NCBI GenBank assembly: GCA_937950325.1
Contig: CALFDJ010000030.1
Span: forward strand, 1 to 28,660
Reading direction: 5' to 3'
DNA: 28,660 nt
DNA from: an uncultured Collinsella sp.
GTDB taxonomy: Bacteria; Actinomycetota; Coriobacteriia; Coriobacteriales; Coriobacteriaceae
Numbering within the stretch: the stretch's first letter is position 1; every line of letters begins with the position of its first letter. The notes under the pieces are model-generated. The model saw only the letters and a list, made by a program, of their open reading frames with translations, had not been told where the DNA came from and searched no databases. Shown in pieces: positions 6,592 through 17,604 of the stretch. The position numbers were made by a program, and so were the translations under genes.

Positions 6592-7122
6592 ATGTATAAG
6601 CAGGATTTAGAACAGACTCTTTTGGGCATTGACGAAGAGGCGGAGCTGGAAATAGGTCCAAGAGACGACAGGCCGAACGTTGTATTGGTGGGAGGAAGCG
6701 CCTTCATGCTAAACGATGTGACGAATCGTTCGGTTACACATGACATTGATGTGTTTGAGGCAGATAAGTGCCTCCGCGAGATCATAGCTCGATACCCCGA
6801 GGTGAATGGTATGGCGGTGGCATATTGTAATCAGATGCCGTTCAATTACGAAGATCGTTTGATTCCCTTGGATATTGGGGCGCGTTTTATCAGGTACCTT
6901 ACGCCATCCTTGGAGGACCTGGCGGTAATGAAGCTCTATGCCTACCGTCCGAACGACATCATCGACCTTCATAGTCAGGCATTCGTCGACCGACTTGATT
7001 GGAGGTTGCTCGAACGGCTTATATTCGACGAGGGAGAGGCGCTGGCGTCGTCGCCTTCGGAGCGGAGTTATCAAGAGATGGTCTGCGCATACAGGCAATA
7101 CAAAAAGGAGGTGCTCGGTTGA
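6592..7122 (+). CDS. Nucleotidyltransferase-fold protein (DUF6036/AbiEii-like), putative toxin
   Basis: This is a 176-residue protein with a minimal nucleotidyltransferase fold: G34-G35-S36 in VLVGGSAFML and the metal-binding D51-x-D53 in THDIDVF. Further on come PLDIGARF and the family-typical SLEDLAVMKLYAYRPNDIIDL, containing K114 and D122/D125. Proteins of this superfamily include AbiEii and MenT toxins, which transfer nucleotides to tRNA or other targets, and DUF6036 members of unknown activity. It overlaps the next gene by 3 bp with translational coupling, the hallmark of a toxin-antitoxin or regulatory pair. The gene is less GC-rich than its neighbours, which suggests horizontal transfer. 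Toxicity is inferred from family and context only. Confidence 0.75.
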   Translation: MYKQDLEQTLLGIDEEAELEIGPRDDRPNVVLVGGSAFMLNDVTNRSVTHDIDVFEADKCLREIIARYPEVNGMAVAYCNQMPFNYEDRLIPLDIGARFIRYLTPSLEDLAVMKLYAYRPNDIIDLHSQAFVDRLDWRLLERLIFDEGEALASSPSERSYQEMVCAYRQYKKEVLG

Positions 7123-7682
7123 ATCTGACCTTTGAGGGATTCTTAAAAGGCTATTGCCGAGAGCTATCCGGACAGCAGTCGCTGAGTTTTAGAAAATTGG
7201 TTGAGCAGGCGATGACGGATGCGCCGCGCGTGGCGGAGCCTCTGTTTTTGCTCGCTTTGGCGCAAGGAAAAGCCGAATACGTTCTGGGTTTATCCGAGGG
7301 CTCGTGGATGGAACGGGATTACCGAGACGTTTTATCCTTGTACGGTCAAGCGGGTAGCATGGCGTCTCTATGCGCCAAAAGTGAGCTCCCTAATCGTTAT
7401 GCCAACGTTTGGCGTGCGTATAGAGCGGTGAAGGAAAAGCCGGCGGCCGATAGAAGGGTGAACGCCCTGATGAGAAAGAAAACGCTGGAAGCATTGGAGG
7501 AATCGGGTGTAACGCGCTATGGCCTCTGCCGTGCTCTGCGCCTGAATAAAGGAAACGTATACGCATACTTGGCCGGCGACGACTCAAAGGTGAGCAGGAA
7601 AACGGCGCGCCGCATTATGGAATATGCGGAGGAGAGGGGCGCCCAAGAAGGGGCCGGGCGCCCGGTGTGTGTGGCGGGGTAA
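7119..7682 (+). CDS. Helix-turn-helix partner of the nucleotidyltransferase, putative antitoxin/regulator
   Basis: This is a 187-residue protein. The start is inferred as TTG 7119, because AGGAGGT lies at 7106-7112 and the TTGA overlaps the TGA stop of the upstream gene; the frame is open further upstream but inside that gene. The N-terminal two thirds are helical and unrecognised (LTFEGFLKGYCRELSGQQSL near the start). Residues about 132-168 (TRYGLCRALRLNKGNVYAYL followed by KVSRKTARRIMEYA) look like an XRE-type helix-turn-helix. Coupled translation with the nucleotidyltransferase suggests that it neutralises or regulates it, though toxin-first gene order is the less common arrangement. It ends 51 bp before rmuC. 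Confidence 0.7.
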   Translation: MNLTFEGFLKGYCRELSGQQSLSFRKLVEQAMTDAPRVAEPLFLLALAQGKAEYVLGLSEGSWMERDYRDVLSLYGQAGSMASLCAKSELPNRYANVWRAYRAVKEKPAADRRVNALMRKKTLEALEESGVTRYGLCRALRLNKGNVYAYLAGDDSKVSRKTARRIMEYAEERGAQEGAGRPVCVAG

Positions 7683-7733
7683 GATTGATCGCGGTTTTGA
7701 TTGGTGTTCGATTGGGTTTGTTGGGCGGAGTTT

Positions 7734-9089
7734 ATGTCTGCTATTGATATTGTGCTTGTTGTGATCGCCTTGGTGGCGGTGGGGGTTGCTGTGGCTTGCG
7801 CCCTCCAGCTCAAGAGCCTGCGTGCCGAGTTGCGGGGGCGTGGCGACAGTAGCGTGGAAACGCTGGCAGCACTCGAGCAGGCCAACAACGCGCTCGATGC
7901 CCTGAACGTCGCGCTGGCCGAAACCCGCCGCACGGCCAATGCCATCGCGCAGCAGCAGACGACAGATGCGGCCGTGGAGCAGCAACGTTACCTGACCATC
8001 GCACGTGAGTTTTCGCAAGCTGGTGACCGGATGGATGACCTGCGCCGCGAGACGGCCCAACAGCTCGGTGCCAACCGCGAGGGCATCGAGCACCGCCTGG
8101 ACAAGGTGCGCGAGACGGTCGATGCCCAGCTGGGCGCCATCCGCAAAGACAACAACGTGCAACTCGATCAGATGCGCGCGACGGTGGACGAGAAGCTCTC
8201 CCGCACGCTCAACGATCGCCTGTCGGCATCGTTTAAGCAGGTGAGCGACCAGCTCGAGGCCGTGTACAAGGGCCTGGGCGACATGCAGTCCATCGCCACC
8301 GGCGTGGGCGACCTTAAGCGCGTGCTGGGCAACGTGAAGGCGCGTGGCATTTTGGGCGAGGTGCAGCTGGGTGCAATTCTGGCGGACATCCTTACACCCG
8401 ACCAGTATCTGGAAAACGTTGCCACCAAGCCCGGCGCCTCGGAGCGCGTTGAGTTTGCCGTCAAGCTGCCGGTAGACGAGGGCGATCCCGTGCTGCTGCC
8501 GATCGACTCCAAGTTTCCGGGCGACGCGTACGAGCATCTGCTCGACGCCCAGGAGTCGGGCGATGCGGAGGCCGTTGCCGCGGCACGCAAGACGCTCGAT
8601 ATGATGGTCAAGCGCGAGGCCAAGGACATCTGCGAAAAGTACCTGAGTGTGCCGGCAACGACCAACTTTGGCATTATGTTCGTTCCGTTTGAGGGACTGT
8701 ACGCCGAGGTCGTCAGCCGCCCCGGGCTTATCGAGACCCTGGGCCGCGACTATCACGTCAACGTTGCCGGTCCCAGCACCATGGCGGCCATCCTCAACAG
8801 CCTGCAGATGAGTTACCAAACGTTTAAGCTGCAAAAACGCACCGACGATGTACTGCGCGTGCTCTCCGCTGTCAAGGCCGAGCTGCCGCGCTATCAAAAG
8901 GCGCTGCGCCGCGCCCAGCAGCAGATCGAGACCGCGGGCAAAACGGTCGAGGGCATCATCACCACGCGCACCAACGTCATGGAGCGCAAGCTCAAGGACA
9001 TCGACGCCCTGGAAGATGCCGAGGAGGCCGACGAGATCTTGGGGCTTACGTCTGCGAGCCTGCTCGCAGACCAAAAAGACGAGGACTAG
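7734..9089 (+). CDS. rmuC: DNA recombination protein RmuC
   Basis: This is a 451-residue RmuC-family protein. An N-terminal membrane anchor (about residues 2-22, IDIVLVVIALVAVGVAVACAL) is followed by a long predicted coiled coil to about residue 190. The conserved RmuC nuclease-like domain follows, with GDLKRVLGNVKARGILGEVQ, LPIDSKFPGDAYEHL, the FVPFEGLYAEVV segment and the GPSTMAAILNSLQM segment. RmuC limits inversions and rearrangements at short inverted repeats, which is notable in a region so rich in palindromes. ATG 7734 is chosen after GGGCGGAG; the frame is open upstream to 7701. A CGCACTT/AAGTGCG hairpin (9145-9163) lies in the gap before the ABC transporter. Confidence 0.95.
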   Translation: MSAIDIVLVVIALVAVGVAVACALQLKSLRAELRGRGDSSVETLAALEQANNALDALNVALAETRRTANAIAQQQTTDAAVEQQRYLTIAREFSQAGDRMDDLRRETAQQLGANREGIEHRLDKVRETVDAQLGAIRKDNNVQLDQMRATVDEKLSRTLNDRLSASFKQVSDQLEAVYKGLGDMQSIATGVGDLKRVLGNVKARGILGEVQLGAILADILTPDQYLENVATKPGASERVEFAVKLPVDEGDPVLLPIDSKFPGDAYEHLLDAQESGDAEAVAAARKTLDMMVKREAKDICEKYLSVPATTNFGIMFVPFEGLYAEVVSRPGLIETLGRDYHVNVAGPSTMAAILNSLQMSYQTFKLQKRTDDVLRVLSAVKAELPRYQKALRRAQQQIETAGKTVEGIITTRTNVMERKLKDIDALEDAEEADEILGLTSASLLADQKDED

Positions 9090-9214
9090 CTTCATCTGAC
9101 GGCGGGGCGCCTGCGCAAGCGCGGGGCGCGGGCGCTTTTCGCGTCGCACTTGCCTGAAGTGCGCTTTAGTGTGCAACAATGGCGTTTCGCCCTATCAGAC
9201 GCGAAAGGAAGCCC

Positions 9215-11017
<1,803 letters not shown>

Positions 11018-11080
11018 GCGTCTCGGACGTGGGACAATTGTGCCCATAAGTTTATTGTGCCGTTGAGCCGAGGAGTCGTT

Positions 11081-11746
11081 ATGCCACGCGAGACCAATGC
11101 CGCCAAGCGCGAGCGCGCCATCGAGGTGTGTGAGCGCCTCAACCGTCGCTATGGCCCGGTCGAGTGCTTTTTGGACCACGAGAATCCCTTCCGCCTGCTG
11201 ATCGCGGTGCTGCTCTCGGCGCAAACGACCGATGCGCAGGTCAACAAGGTGACGCCGCGGCTGTTTGCCCAGTGGCCCACGCCCGAGGCCATGGCCGGGG
11301 CGAGCGTGGCTGACGTGGCAGACACCATCAAGTCACTCGGCTTCTACAAGAGCAAAGCCAAGCATGCCGTCGAGGCCGCGCAGATGATCGTCGCCGACTA
11401 TGGCGGCGAGGTGCCGGCCGACATGAAGGAACTCGTGAAGCTGCCGGGCGTGGGACGCAAGACGGCGAACATCGTGCTCAACGTGGGGTATGGCATCGTG
11501 GAGGGCATTGCGGTGGACACGCATGTCAACCGCATTGCGCACCGCCTGATGCTGAGTCCCAAGACGCATGCAAAGGAGCCGCTCAAGACCGAGCAGGATC
11601 TGCTCAAGATTTTGCCGCACGAGTATTGGGAGTCGGTCAACCATCAGTGGATCACCTTCGGTCGCGAGATCTGCGACGCCCGCAAACCCAAGTGTGACGA
11701 GTGTCCGCTGGCAGATTTGTGCCCCAGCGTGCGCGTAGCGGGGTAG
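11081..11746 (+). CDS. nth: Endonuclease III (DNA glycosylase/AP lyase)
   Basis: This is a 221-residue base-excision repair enzyme that removes oxidised pyrimidines and cleaves abasic sites. It has LLSAQTTDAQVNKVTP, the helix-hairpin-helix LPGVGRKTAN with catalytic K127, and VDTHVNRI with catalytic D146. The [4Fe-4S] ligands are C198-x6-C205-x2-C208-x5-C214. All key residues are intact, in contrast to the related mutY-like gene at 3145 that has lost the cluster. ATG 11081 follows the ribosome site GAGGAG; a TTG upstream in frame is unlikely. It lies among other DNA-maintenance genes (rmuC, mfd), with a terminator before mfd. Confidence 0.97.
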   Translation: MPRETNAAKRERAIEVCERLNRRYGPVECFLDHENPFRLLIAVLLSAQTTDAQVNKVTPRLFAQWPTPEAMAGASVADVADTIKSLGFYKSKAKHAVEAAQMIVADYGGEVPADMKELVKLPGVGRKTANIVLNVGYGIVEGIAVDTHVNRIAHRLMLSPKTHAKEPLKTEQDLLKILPHEYWESVNHQWITFGREICDARKPKCDECPLADLCPSVRVAG

Positions 11747-11850
11747 GGCGGAACGCATCTTCGTCTGGCGTTTTTTGCGGGGCTGGGTTTGCCCTTGAAC
11801 CGGAGTCCTCTCCATGCGTTACCATGACAGACAATGTATTTGACGTACGA

Positions 11851-11877
11851 CCCGCCGAGCTTGCCCCGGCGGGCTTT
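11851..11877 (+). terminator. Terminator between nth and mfd
   Basis: CCCGCCG (11851-11857) pairs with CGGCGGG (11867-11873) around a 9-nt loop, followed by CTTTT. It lies 27 bp before the mfd start, so mfd probably depends on read-through or on a promoter between the genes. Confidence 0.7.
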
Positions 11878-11903
11878 TGGCGTTGCAATGCCGGAGGAAC
11901 AGC

Positions 11904-14900
11904 ATGCTCATTCACCGTATAGCCGCGCAGCTCTACACTGCCGAGGCCTTGCAGACCGTCGAGGCCGGGCTCGATGCTGGCGAGGACGTGACGCTGGCTG
12001 TGTCGCAGTCGGGCCGCACGCTTATGGCGGCCGCCCAGTTTGCGCGCCGTCCGCGCCCGACGGTCTATATCGTGAGCGGCGAGGATGCGGCCGATCGCGC
12101 CGCGCGTAGCCTTGCCGCCTACGTGGGCCTGGCGCACGTGTGTCGTTTTCCCGAGCGCAAGGACTATCCGTGGCGCGAGCAGGCGCCCGACGACGCCGTG
12201 GTGGCGCAGCGCTGCGAGGCATTGGGGCGCATCGTGCGTGGGGACAACTGCATCATGGTTGCCTCAGCCCGTGCGCTGCTGCGCTGCGTGCCGCCGGTCG
12301 AGAGCCACTACTGGGAGTCCACCACTTTTGCGGTGGGCGAGGAGATTCCTTTTGACGAGGTGCCGCAGCGCCTGGTGGGCATGGGCTACACCAATGCCGG
12401 CGCCGCCGACGCGCCCGGCCTGTTCCGTGTGCACGGCGACACCGTCGAGGTGTTTCCCGCGCAGGAGAAGGCGCCCGTGCGCATTGAGTTCTTTGGCGAC
12501 GAGATTGACCGCATCCGCCGCATGGTGAGCTCAACGGGGCAGACCATCGGCAACGAGGACAGTATCGAGATCTCCCCCTGCCGTGAGCTGGCGCTTACCG
12601 ACGAAGCCGTCCACAACATGCATGTGGCGCTCTATCGCGCCAGCCAGGACGACAGCAAACTGGCGGCGCTGCTCGAGATGGTGGATGCACGCATCGTCAC
12701 GCCCGAGCTCGACCGCTTTTTGCCGGTGATGTACGGCCAGACCGTGAGCCCGCTGGCACACGTGAGCGGCAAGGCGCTCGTGGTTCTGTCCGAGCCGCGC
12801 TCGCTGTTCGACGACTGCCTGCGCGCCTACGAGGATATCGAGGCGCGTGCCGGCGAGGCGGGGATTGACCGACTGGATGGCCTGTATGTACGTGCCCAGC
12901 AGCTCGATTTTGGTGCTCAGCAGCGCCTGAACTATGTGAGCCTGATTCGCGCCGGCGGCGCGGTTACGGCCGAGCTCAAGATTGAGCAGCCTGCTATCGC
13001 AGGCTCGGACAACCGCTTTATGACGCGTATTCAGGAGGTCGTGGGCAAGCGCTACGCCTGCGTGTTTGCCATTCCCGACCGCGGGGCGCGCGAGTCGATG
13101 GAGCTCACCTTTGGCGACGAGAGCATTACCTTTGAGGAATCGCTGACCGCGGCGCCCGAAAATGTCGGCGCTATCGGCGACCGCGTTCGCGTGGCAGCGG
13201 CGGATTCCGCCGACCGTGCCGCACGCCAGGAGGCCCATGCTTCCATTCGCGAGCGTAAGGCCGACGCGCTCAACGCCCGCTCGCTCGAGGCGGGCGCCGC
13301 GCAGGCTGCCGCCGGCGCTGCCGTGCCCACCATCTCGCGCGGGCGCGTGACCTTTGTGGACGCTGCCCTGCCGCAGGGCGTGGTGGTGCCCGACGCCAAT
13401 TTGGCCGTGTTCTCGATCGCCGACCTCAATGCCCGCATGGATGCCAACCGCGCGCGCAGCCGCCGCAAGGTTGACATTACGCAGATCACCTTCCCGTTTA
13501 AGCCGGGCGACTACGTGGTGCACGCTACCCACGGCATCGCGCTCTTTAGCGAGATCGCGCGCCAGGAAGTGGGCGGCAAGGAGCGCGACTACTTTTTGCT
13601 GGAATATGCCGACGGCGACAAGCTCTACGTGCCGCTCGAGCAGGTCGACCGCATCACACGCTATGTTGGCCCCGACGGCGACAAGCCGCGCCTGACCAGG
13701 CTCAACACTGCCGACTGGACGCGTGCCACCAATAAGGCGCGCAAGAATGCCAAAAAGCTGGCGTTTGACCTGGTCGACCTGTATACGCGCCGCTCGTCGA
13801 TCGCAGGCATCGCCTGCCCGCCCGATACGCCCGAGCAGATCGAGATGGAGGAGAGCTTCCCCTACGACGAGACGCGCGACCAGCTGGAGGCTATCGCCGA
13901 CATCAAGGCCGACATGGAGGCGCCCAAGCCCATGGACCGCCTGCTGTGCGGCGACGTGGGTTTCGGCAAGACCGAGGTTGCCCTGCGCGCGGCGTTTAAG
14001 TGCGTGGACTCCGGCCGCCAAGTCATGGTGCTCTGCCCCACGACCATTCTGGCCCAGCAGCACTACGAGACGTTTTTTGAGCGCTTTGCCCCGTTTGGCC
14101 TCGAGGTCGAAGTGCTCAGCCGCTTCCGCACCCCGGCGCAGCAGAAGCGTGCGCTTAAGGCGTTTGCCGAGGGCACGATTGATGTGCTCATCGGCACGCA
14201 CCGCTTGCTTTCGGCCGATGTGAACCCCAAGAACCTGGGCATGGTGATCATCGACGAGGAGCAGCGCTTTGGCGTTCAGCACAAGGAGCAGCTCAAGAAC
14301 CTGCGCGAGCAGATTGACGTGCTCACGCTTTCGGCAACGCCGATTCCGCGAACCATGCAGATGGCCACGAGCGGCGTGCGCGACATGAGCCTGATCACCA
14401 CACCGCCGACCGGGCGTCGTCCCGTGATCGTGCACGTGGGGGAGTACGACCCCGACGTGGTGAGTGCGGCGATTCGCCTGGAGGTGGGCCGCGGCGGTCA
14501 GGTGTATTACGTGTCCAACCGCGTCAAGACTATCGACGACGCCGTGGCGCGCGTGCACGAGGCCGCGCCCGAGGCGCGCGTGGGTGTGGCACACGGCAAG
14601 ATGAGCCCGCGCGAGGTCGAGGACGTGATGATCGAGTTCGCGACCAAAAAGATCGACGTGCTCATCGCCACGACCATCGTGGAGAGCGGCATCGACAACT
14701 CGACCGCCAACACACTGATCATCGAGGACTCGCAGCGCCTAGGTCTGGCGCAGCTCTACCAGCTCAAGGGCCGTGTGGGCCGCTCTGCCACGCAGGCCTA
14801 TGCGTACTTTATGTTCCCGGGCGAGCTGCCGCTTACCGAGGAGGCTACGGCACGCCTGACCGCACTTTCCGAGTTTCAGGACCTGGGCAGCGGCATGCGC

Positions 14901-15536
14901 ATCGCCATGCGTGACCTGGAGATCCGTGGTGCCGGCTCGCTCATGGGCGCCGAGCAGCACGGCAACCTGTCGAGTGTGGGCTTTGACCTGTTTACGCAGA
15001 TGCTGGGGCAGGCCGTGGCCGAGGCGCGCGGCGATGACGACGCCGGCGTGGAGGCGGCGAGCGTGGGCATCAACCTGCCGGCCGATTACTTCTTGTCCGA
15101 GGAGTACCTGCCGGCGGTGGATCAGCGCGTGCTGGTGTACCGTAAGCTCGCAGCGGCCGAGGACCTGGAGAGCATCGATGGGGTGCAGGAAGAGACCGAG
15201 GCCGCGCATGGCGAGCTGCCGTTGGCGGGACTCAACCTGTTCAATCGCGCACGCATCCGCATTCGCGGCGAGCGTCTGGGACTCGAGAGCGTCACGCTCA
15301 GCGGCGGTCGCATCACGTTTTTGGGCGTCGACGTGCCCAAGAAGGTGGCCTTTGAGCTTAAGACCCGCTATGGCGCGGTGAACTTTCCCAAGAGCCGCAA
15401 ACTGTCGGTGCCCTACAAGGCGGGCACCGGTGCGGGCAGCGGCCTGGGTCGTGGCCTCGACGCCAACGACGGCACCGGTCCCGTGGCCGCGGCACTCATG
15501 CTGCTGCAGCAGCTGGGTGCGTCCGACGATGATTAA
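11904..15536 (+). CDS. mfd: Transcription-repair coupling factor Mfd
   Basis: This is a 1210-residue ATP-dependent DNA translocase that removes RNA polymerase stalled at lesions and recruits UvrA. The order of domains is complete. A UvrB-like N-terminal region covers about 1-430, including GDTVEVFPAQEKAPVRIEFF. The RNA-polymerase-interacting Tudor-like domain begins near PGDYVVHATHGIALF. The superfamily 2 helicase motor has Walker A GDVGFGKT at 683-690 and the DEEQ box at 784-787, followed by GRVGRS. A C-terminal TRCF domain follows. Length is normal for the family. ATG 11904 is supported by CCGGAGGA 5 bp upstream. It ends in an alanine/glycine-rich tail. The PAP2 gene follows after 56 bp. 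Confidence 0.98.
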   Translation: MLIHRIAAQLYTAEALQTVEAGLDAGEDVTLAVSQSGRTLMAAAQFARRPRPTVYIVSGEDAADRAARSLAAYVGLAHVCRFPERKDYPWREQAPDDAVVAQRCEALGRIVRGDNCIMVASARALLRCVPPVESHYWESTTFAVGEEIPFDEVPQRLVGMGYTNAGAADAPGLFRVHGDTVEVFPAQEKAPVRIEFFGDEIDRIRRMVSSTGQTIGNEDSIEISPCRELALTDEAVHNMHVALYRASQDDSKLAALLEMVDARIVTPELDRFLPVMYGQTVSPLAHVSGKALVVLSEPRSLFDDCLRAYEDIEARAGEAGIDRLDGLYVRAQQLDFGAQQRLNYVSLIRAGGAVTAELKIEQPAIAGSDNRFMTRIQEVVGKRYACVFAIPDRGARESMELTFGDESITFEESLTAAPENVGAIGDRVRVAAADSADRAARQEAHASIRERKADALNARSLEAGAAQAAAGAAVPTISRGRVTFVDAALPQGVVVPDANLAVFSIADLNARMDANRARSRRKVDITQITFPFKPGDYVVHATHGIALFSEIARQEVGGKERDYFLLEYADGDKLYVPLEQVDRITRYVGPDGDKPRLTRLNTADWTRATNKARKNAKKLAFDLVDLYTRRSSIAGIACPPDTPEQIEMEESFPYDETRDQLEAIADIKADMEAPKPMDRLLCGDVGFGKTEVALRAAFKCVDSGRQVMVLCPTTILAQQHYETFFERFAPFGLEVEVLSRFRTPAQQKRALKAFAEGTIDVLIGTHRLLSADVNPKNLGMVIIDEEQRFGVQHKEQLKNLREQIDVLTLSATPIPRTMQMATSGVRDMSLITTPPTGRRPVIVHVGEYDPDVVSAAIRLEVGRGGQVYYVSNRVKTIDDAVARVHEAAPEARVGVAHGKMSPREVEDVMIEFATKKIDVLIATTIVESGIDNSTANTLIIEDSQRLGLAQLYQLKGRVGRSATQAYAYFMFPGELPLTEEATARLTALSEFQDLGSGMRIAMRDLEIRGAGSLMGAEQHGNLSSVGFDLFTQMLGQAVAEARGDDDAGVEAASVGINLPADYFLSEEYLPAVDQRVLVYRKLAAAEDLESIDGVQEETEAAHGELPLAGLNLFNRARIRIRGERLGLESVTLSGGRITFLGVDVPKKVAFELKTRYGAVNFPKSRKLSVPYKAGTGAGSGLGRGLDANDGTGPVAAALMLLQQLGASDDD

Positions 15537-15592
15537 CGGGTCGACGCTGCAAACACCCCATTTGGGCATTCTGGCTCCATCGAAAGGAAAGC

Positions 15593-16456
15593 ATGTTCGG
15601 GTACATCTACAAGAAAGACGCCGCCGCTATCGCGGTTGTCCTGTGTCTTTGTCTGGGCGTGGGCAGTTTCTTCGATTATCAGATCTCGAGCGTGCTGTTC
15701 AACATCGGCAGCATGTACGGCCGCTTTATCGAGGCCGCTGGCGAGTTGCCGTTTGAGCTGACGGCGAGCATCGCGGGCGTTATGCTCGTGCGCGCGGTGC
15801 GTCCCGACTCCAGGGGCAGCAAATGGCTTGCCGCGCTCGGCATCCTCGTCAACGTTGGCCTGACCGGCTACGAGATCGTTTCGTCCCTGAGGGTTGGCGG
15901 TAAACTCATTGCGGCTCAGTTGGTGCTGACGTTTGTGCTGGTCATCGCTGCCAACCTTATCGTCTATCGCCTCACGCGCACGACCGAGCCCGACGAACTC
16001 ACGCGCTGGGCGTTGATGGTGCTTGCCGTGTGGATCGCTCAGGCCATCATCCTCAACGTGATCGTCAAGCCACTGTGGTCGCGCCCGCGCATGCGCGTGA
16101 TCGAGGTCACGCCGGGGCTCAATTTTCAGCCGTGGTGGGTGATCGGCAATCCCGACAAGTGGACCTATATCGCCGCCGGCGTGATCAAGGACGGGTTCAA
16201 GTCGTTTGCGAGCGGACACACGGCGCATGCGGCGATCGGCCTTATGCTCGCCGGGCTTCCCGCGGCAGCCTTTAAGGAAAAACCGTCGCGTAGCCGCGTG
16301 ATTTTTTGGGCGGCGGCTGTGATCGCGGCGCTCGTCGCCTTTGGGCGCATCGTGATAGGTGCGCACTTTTTGAGTGACGTGAGCTGCGGTTTTGCCCTGG
16401 TACTGGCACTTGAGTGCCTTGCCGCGCGCATTGCCTATCCCAACGGCGTACAATAG
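15593..16456 (+). CDS. PAP2-family membrane phosphatase
   Basis: This is a 287-residue integral membrane protein with about six hydrophobic segments. The three phosphatidic-acid-phosphatase type 2 motifs are present: KPLWSRPRMR with K159 and R166; SFASGHTAHA with S207, G208 and the catalytic H209; and R252-x5-H258-x3-D262 in GRIVIGAHFLSDV. The enzyme would dephosphorylate a lipid phosphate or an undecaprenyl or isoprenoid pyrophosphate at the membrane surface. ATG 15593 has GAAAGGAAAG just upstream. The gene lies between mfd and the PLP enzyme, in the same direction with short gaps, so partial co-transcription is possible. Confidence 0.9.
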   Translation: MFGYIYKKDAAAIAVVLCLCLGVGSFFDYQISSVLFNIGSMYGRFIEAAGELPFELTASIAGVMLVRAVRPDSRGSKWLAALGILVNVGLTGYEIVSSLRVGGKLIAAQLVLTFVLVIAANLIVYRLTRTTEPDELTRWALMVLAVWIAQAIILNVIVKPLWSRPRMRVIEVTPGLNFQPWWVIGNPDKWTYIAAGVIKDGFKSFASGHTAHAAIGLMLAGLPAAAFKEKPSRSRVIFWAAAVIAALVAFGRIVIGAHFLSDVSCGFALVLALECLAARIAYPNGVQ

Positions 16457-16501
16457 CTCCGTTTGAATCATCTGGCCGATACCCGGTAAGAGAGGATTGC
16501 C

Positions 16502-17527
16502 ATGCTCGCGTTTAACAACGATTATTCCCACGGCGCACATCCGGCAGTGCTGCAGGCGCTCGTCGACACCAATATGGAGCCGCAGCCCGGCTACGGTACC
16601 GATGCGCACACCGAGCGTGCCAAGCAGCTTATCCGTGAGGCCTGTCAGGCCCCCGATGCCGACGTGTTTTTTCTGGTGGGCGGCACGCAGGCCAACGCGA
16701 CGGTGATCGACATGCTGCTTGCGCCCTACGAGGGCGTCGTTGCTGCCGAGACTGGCCACGTCGCCTGCCACGAGGCAGGCGCCATCGAGTTTGGCGGCCA
16801 CAAGGTGCTCACCATCCCCGGCTACGAGGGCAAGATGCACGCCGAGGATCTGGAGGACTATATCCAGGTGTTCTACGAAAACGAGAGCTACGAGCATACG
16901 GTGTTCCCGGGCGCCGTGTACGTGAGCCTATCGACCGAGTACGGCACGCTGTACTCCAAGGCCGAGCTCGCGGCGATTCACGCGGTGTGCCAGAAGCGCG
17001 AGATTTCGCTGTTTGTGGACGGTGCTCGCCTGGCCTATGCGCTGGCGGCCGATGAGTGCGATATTACCCTGCCCGAGCTGGCACAGCTGTGTGATGTGTT
17101 CTACATCGGCGGCACCAAGTGCGGCGCGCTCTGCGGCGAGGCTGTGGTGTTCTGCGGCATGCGCGCCCCGGCGCATCCCATTCCGCGTATTAAGCAGCAC
17201 GGCGCGTTGTTGGCCAAGGGCCGCCTGACGGGCGTGCAGTTTGAGGCGCTCTTTACCGACGGCCTGTATTTTGAGATTGGCCGTCAGGCGATCGAAACCG
17301 CGCAGGCGCTTCGTCGCGTGCTGCACGAGCACGGCTACCGGTTCTTCTTGGAGACGCCGACTAACCAGCAGTTCGTGATTCTGCCCAACGAGGACATGGC
17401 GCGCATTCGCGAGCATGCGGCGATCGAGTACTGGGAAAAGTACGACGAGACCCACACGGTGGTGCGCTTTTGCACCAGCTGGGCCACGACGCAGGAGGAT
17501 ATCGACGCGTTGGCGGCTGTCCTGTAG
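16502..17527 (+). CDS. ltaE: Threonine-aldolase-like PLP-dependent lyase
   Basis: This is a 341-residue fold-type I PLP enzyme of the low-specificity threonine aldolase / beta-eliminating lyase family, which splits L-threonine or allo-threonine into glycine and acetaldehyde. Visible landmarks are NNDYSHGAHP at the N-terminus, VGGTQAN at 59-65, H86 and H90 near the cofactor, the aspartate-arginine pair of FVDGARL (D173) and the Schiff-base lysine K206 in YIGGTKCG. The ribosome site AGAGAGGA precedes ATG 16502. A strong hairpin terminator follows. Substrate preference within the family is not readable from sequence. Confidence 0.9.
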   Translation: MLAFNNDYSHGAHPAVLQALVDTNMEPQPGYGTDAHTERAKQLIREACQAPDADVFFLVGGTQANATVIDMLLAPYEGVVAAETGHVACHEAGAIEFGGHKVLTIPGYEGKMHAEDLEDYIQVFYENESYEHTVFPGAVYVSLSTEYGTLYSKAELAAIHAVCQKREISLFVDGARLAYALAADECDITLPELAQLCDVFYIGGTKCGALCGEAVVFCGMRAPAHPIPRIKQHGALLAKGRLTGVQFEALFTDGLYFEIGRQAIETAQALRRVLHEHGYRFFLETPTNQQFVILPNEDMARIREHAAIEYWEKYDETHTVVRFCTSWATTQEDIDALAAVL

Positions 17528-17545
17528 CCTGATGTAATGACGGGG

Positions 17546-17588
17546 GGCCGCCTTGCGCTGGGTTTGGCGCAAGGCGGCCTCTGTTTTT
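17546..17588 (+). terminator. Terminator after the threonine-aldolase-like gene
   Basis: A perfect 13-bp stem, 17546-17558 with 17567-17579, with an 8-nt loop is followed by TCTGTTTTT. The T-tract directly abuts the ribosome site of the acetyltransferase gene. Confidence 0.88.
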
Positions 17589-17604
17589 GAGGGGGAAGGG
17601 TTGT

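Noticed and set aside
7584..9179. 531-codon open frame on the minus strand opposite rmuC
   Set aside because: It is antisense to a well-supported RmuC gene, and its composition is that of a mirror frame.
12531..14594. 687-codon open frame on the minus strand opposite mfd
   Set aside because: It is a shadow of high GC third-position bias in mfd; its sequence is low-complexity His/Arg/Leu-rich and no family is recognisable.
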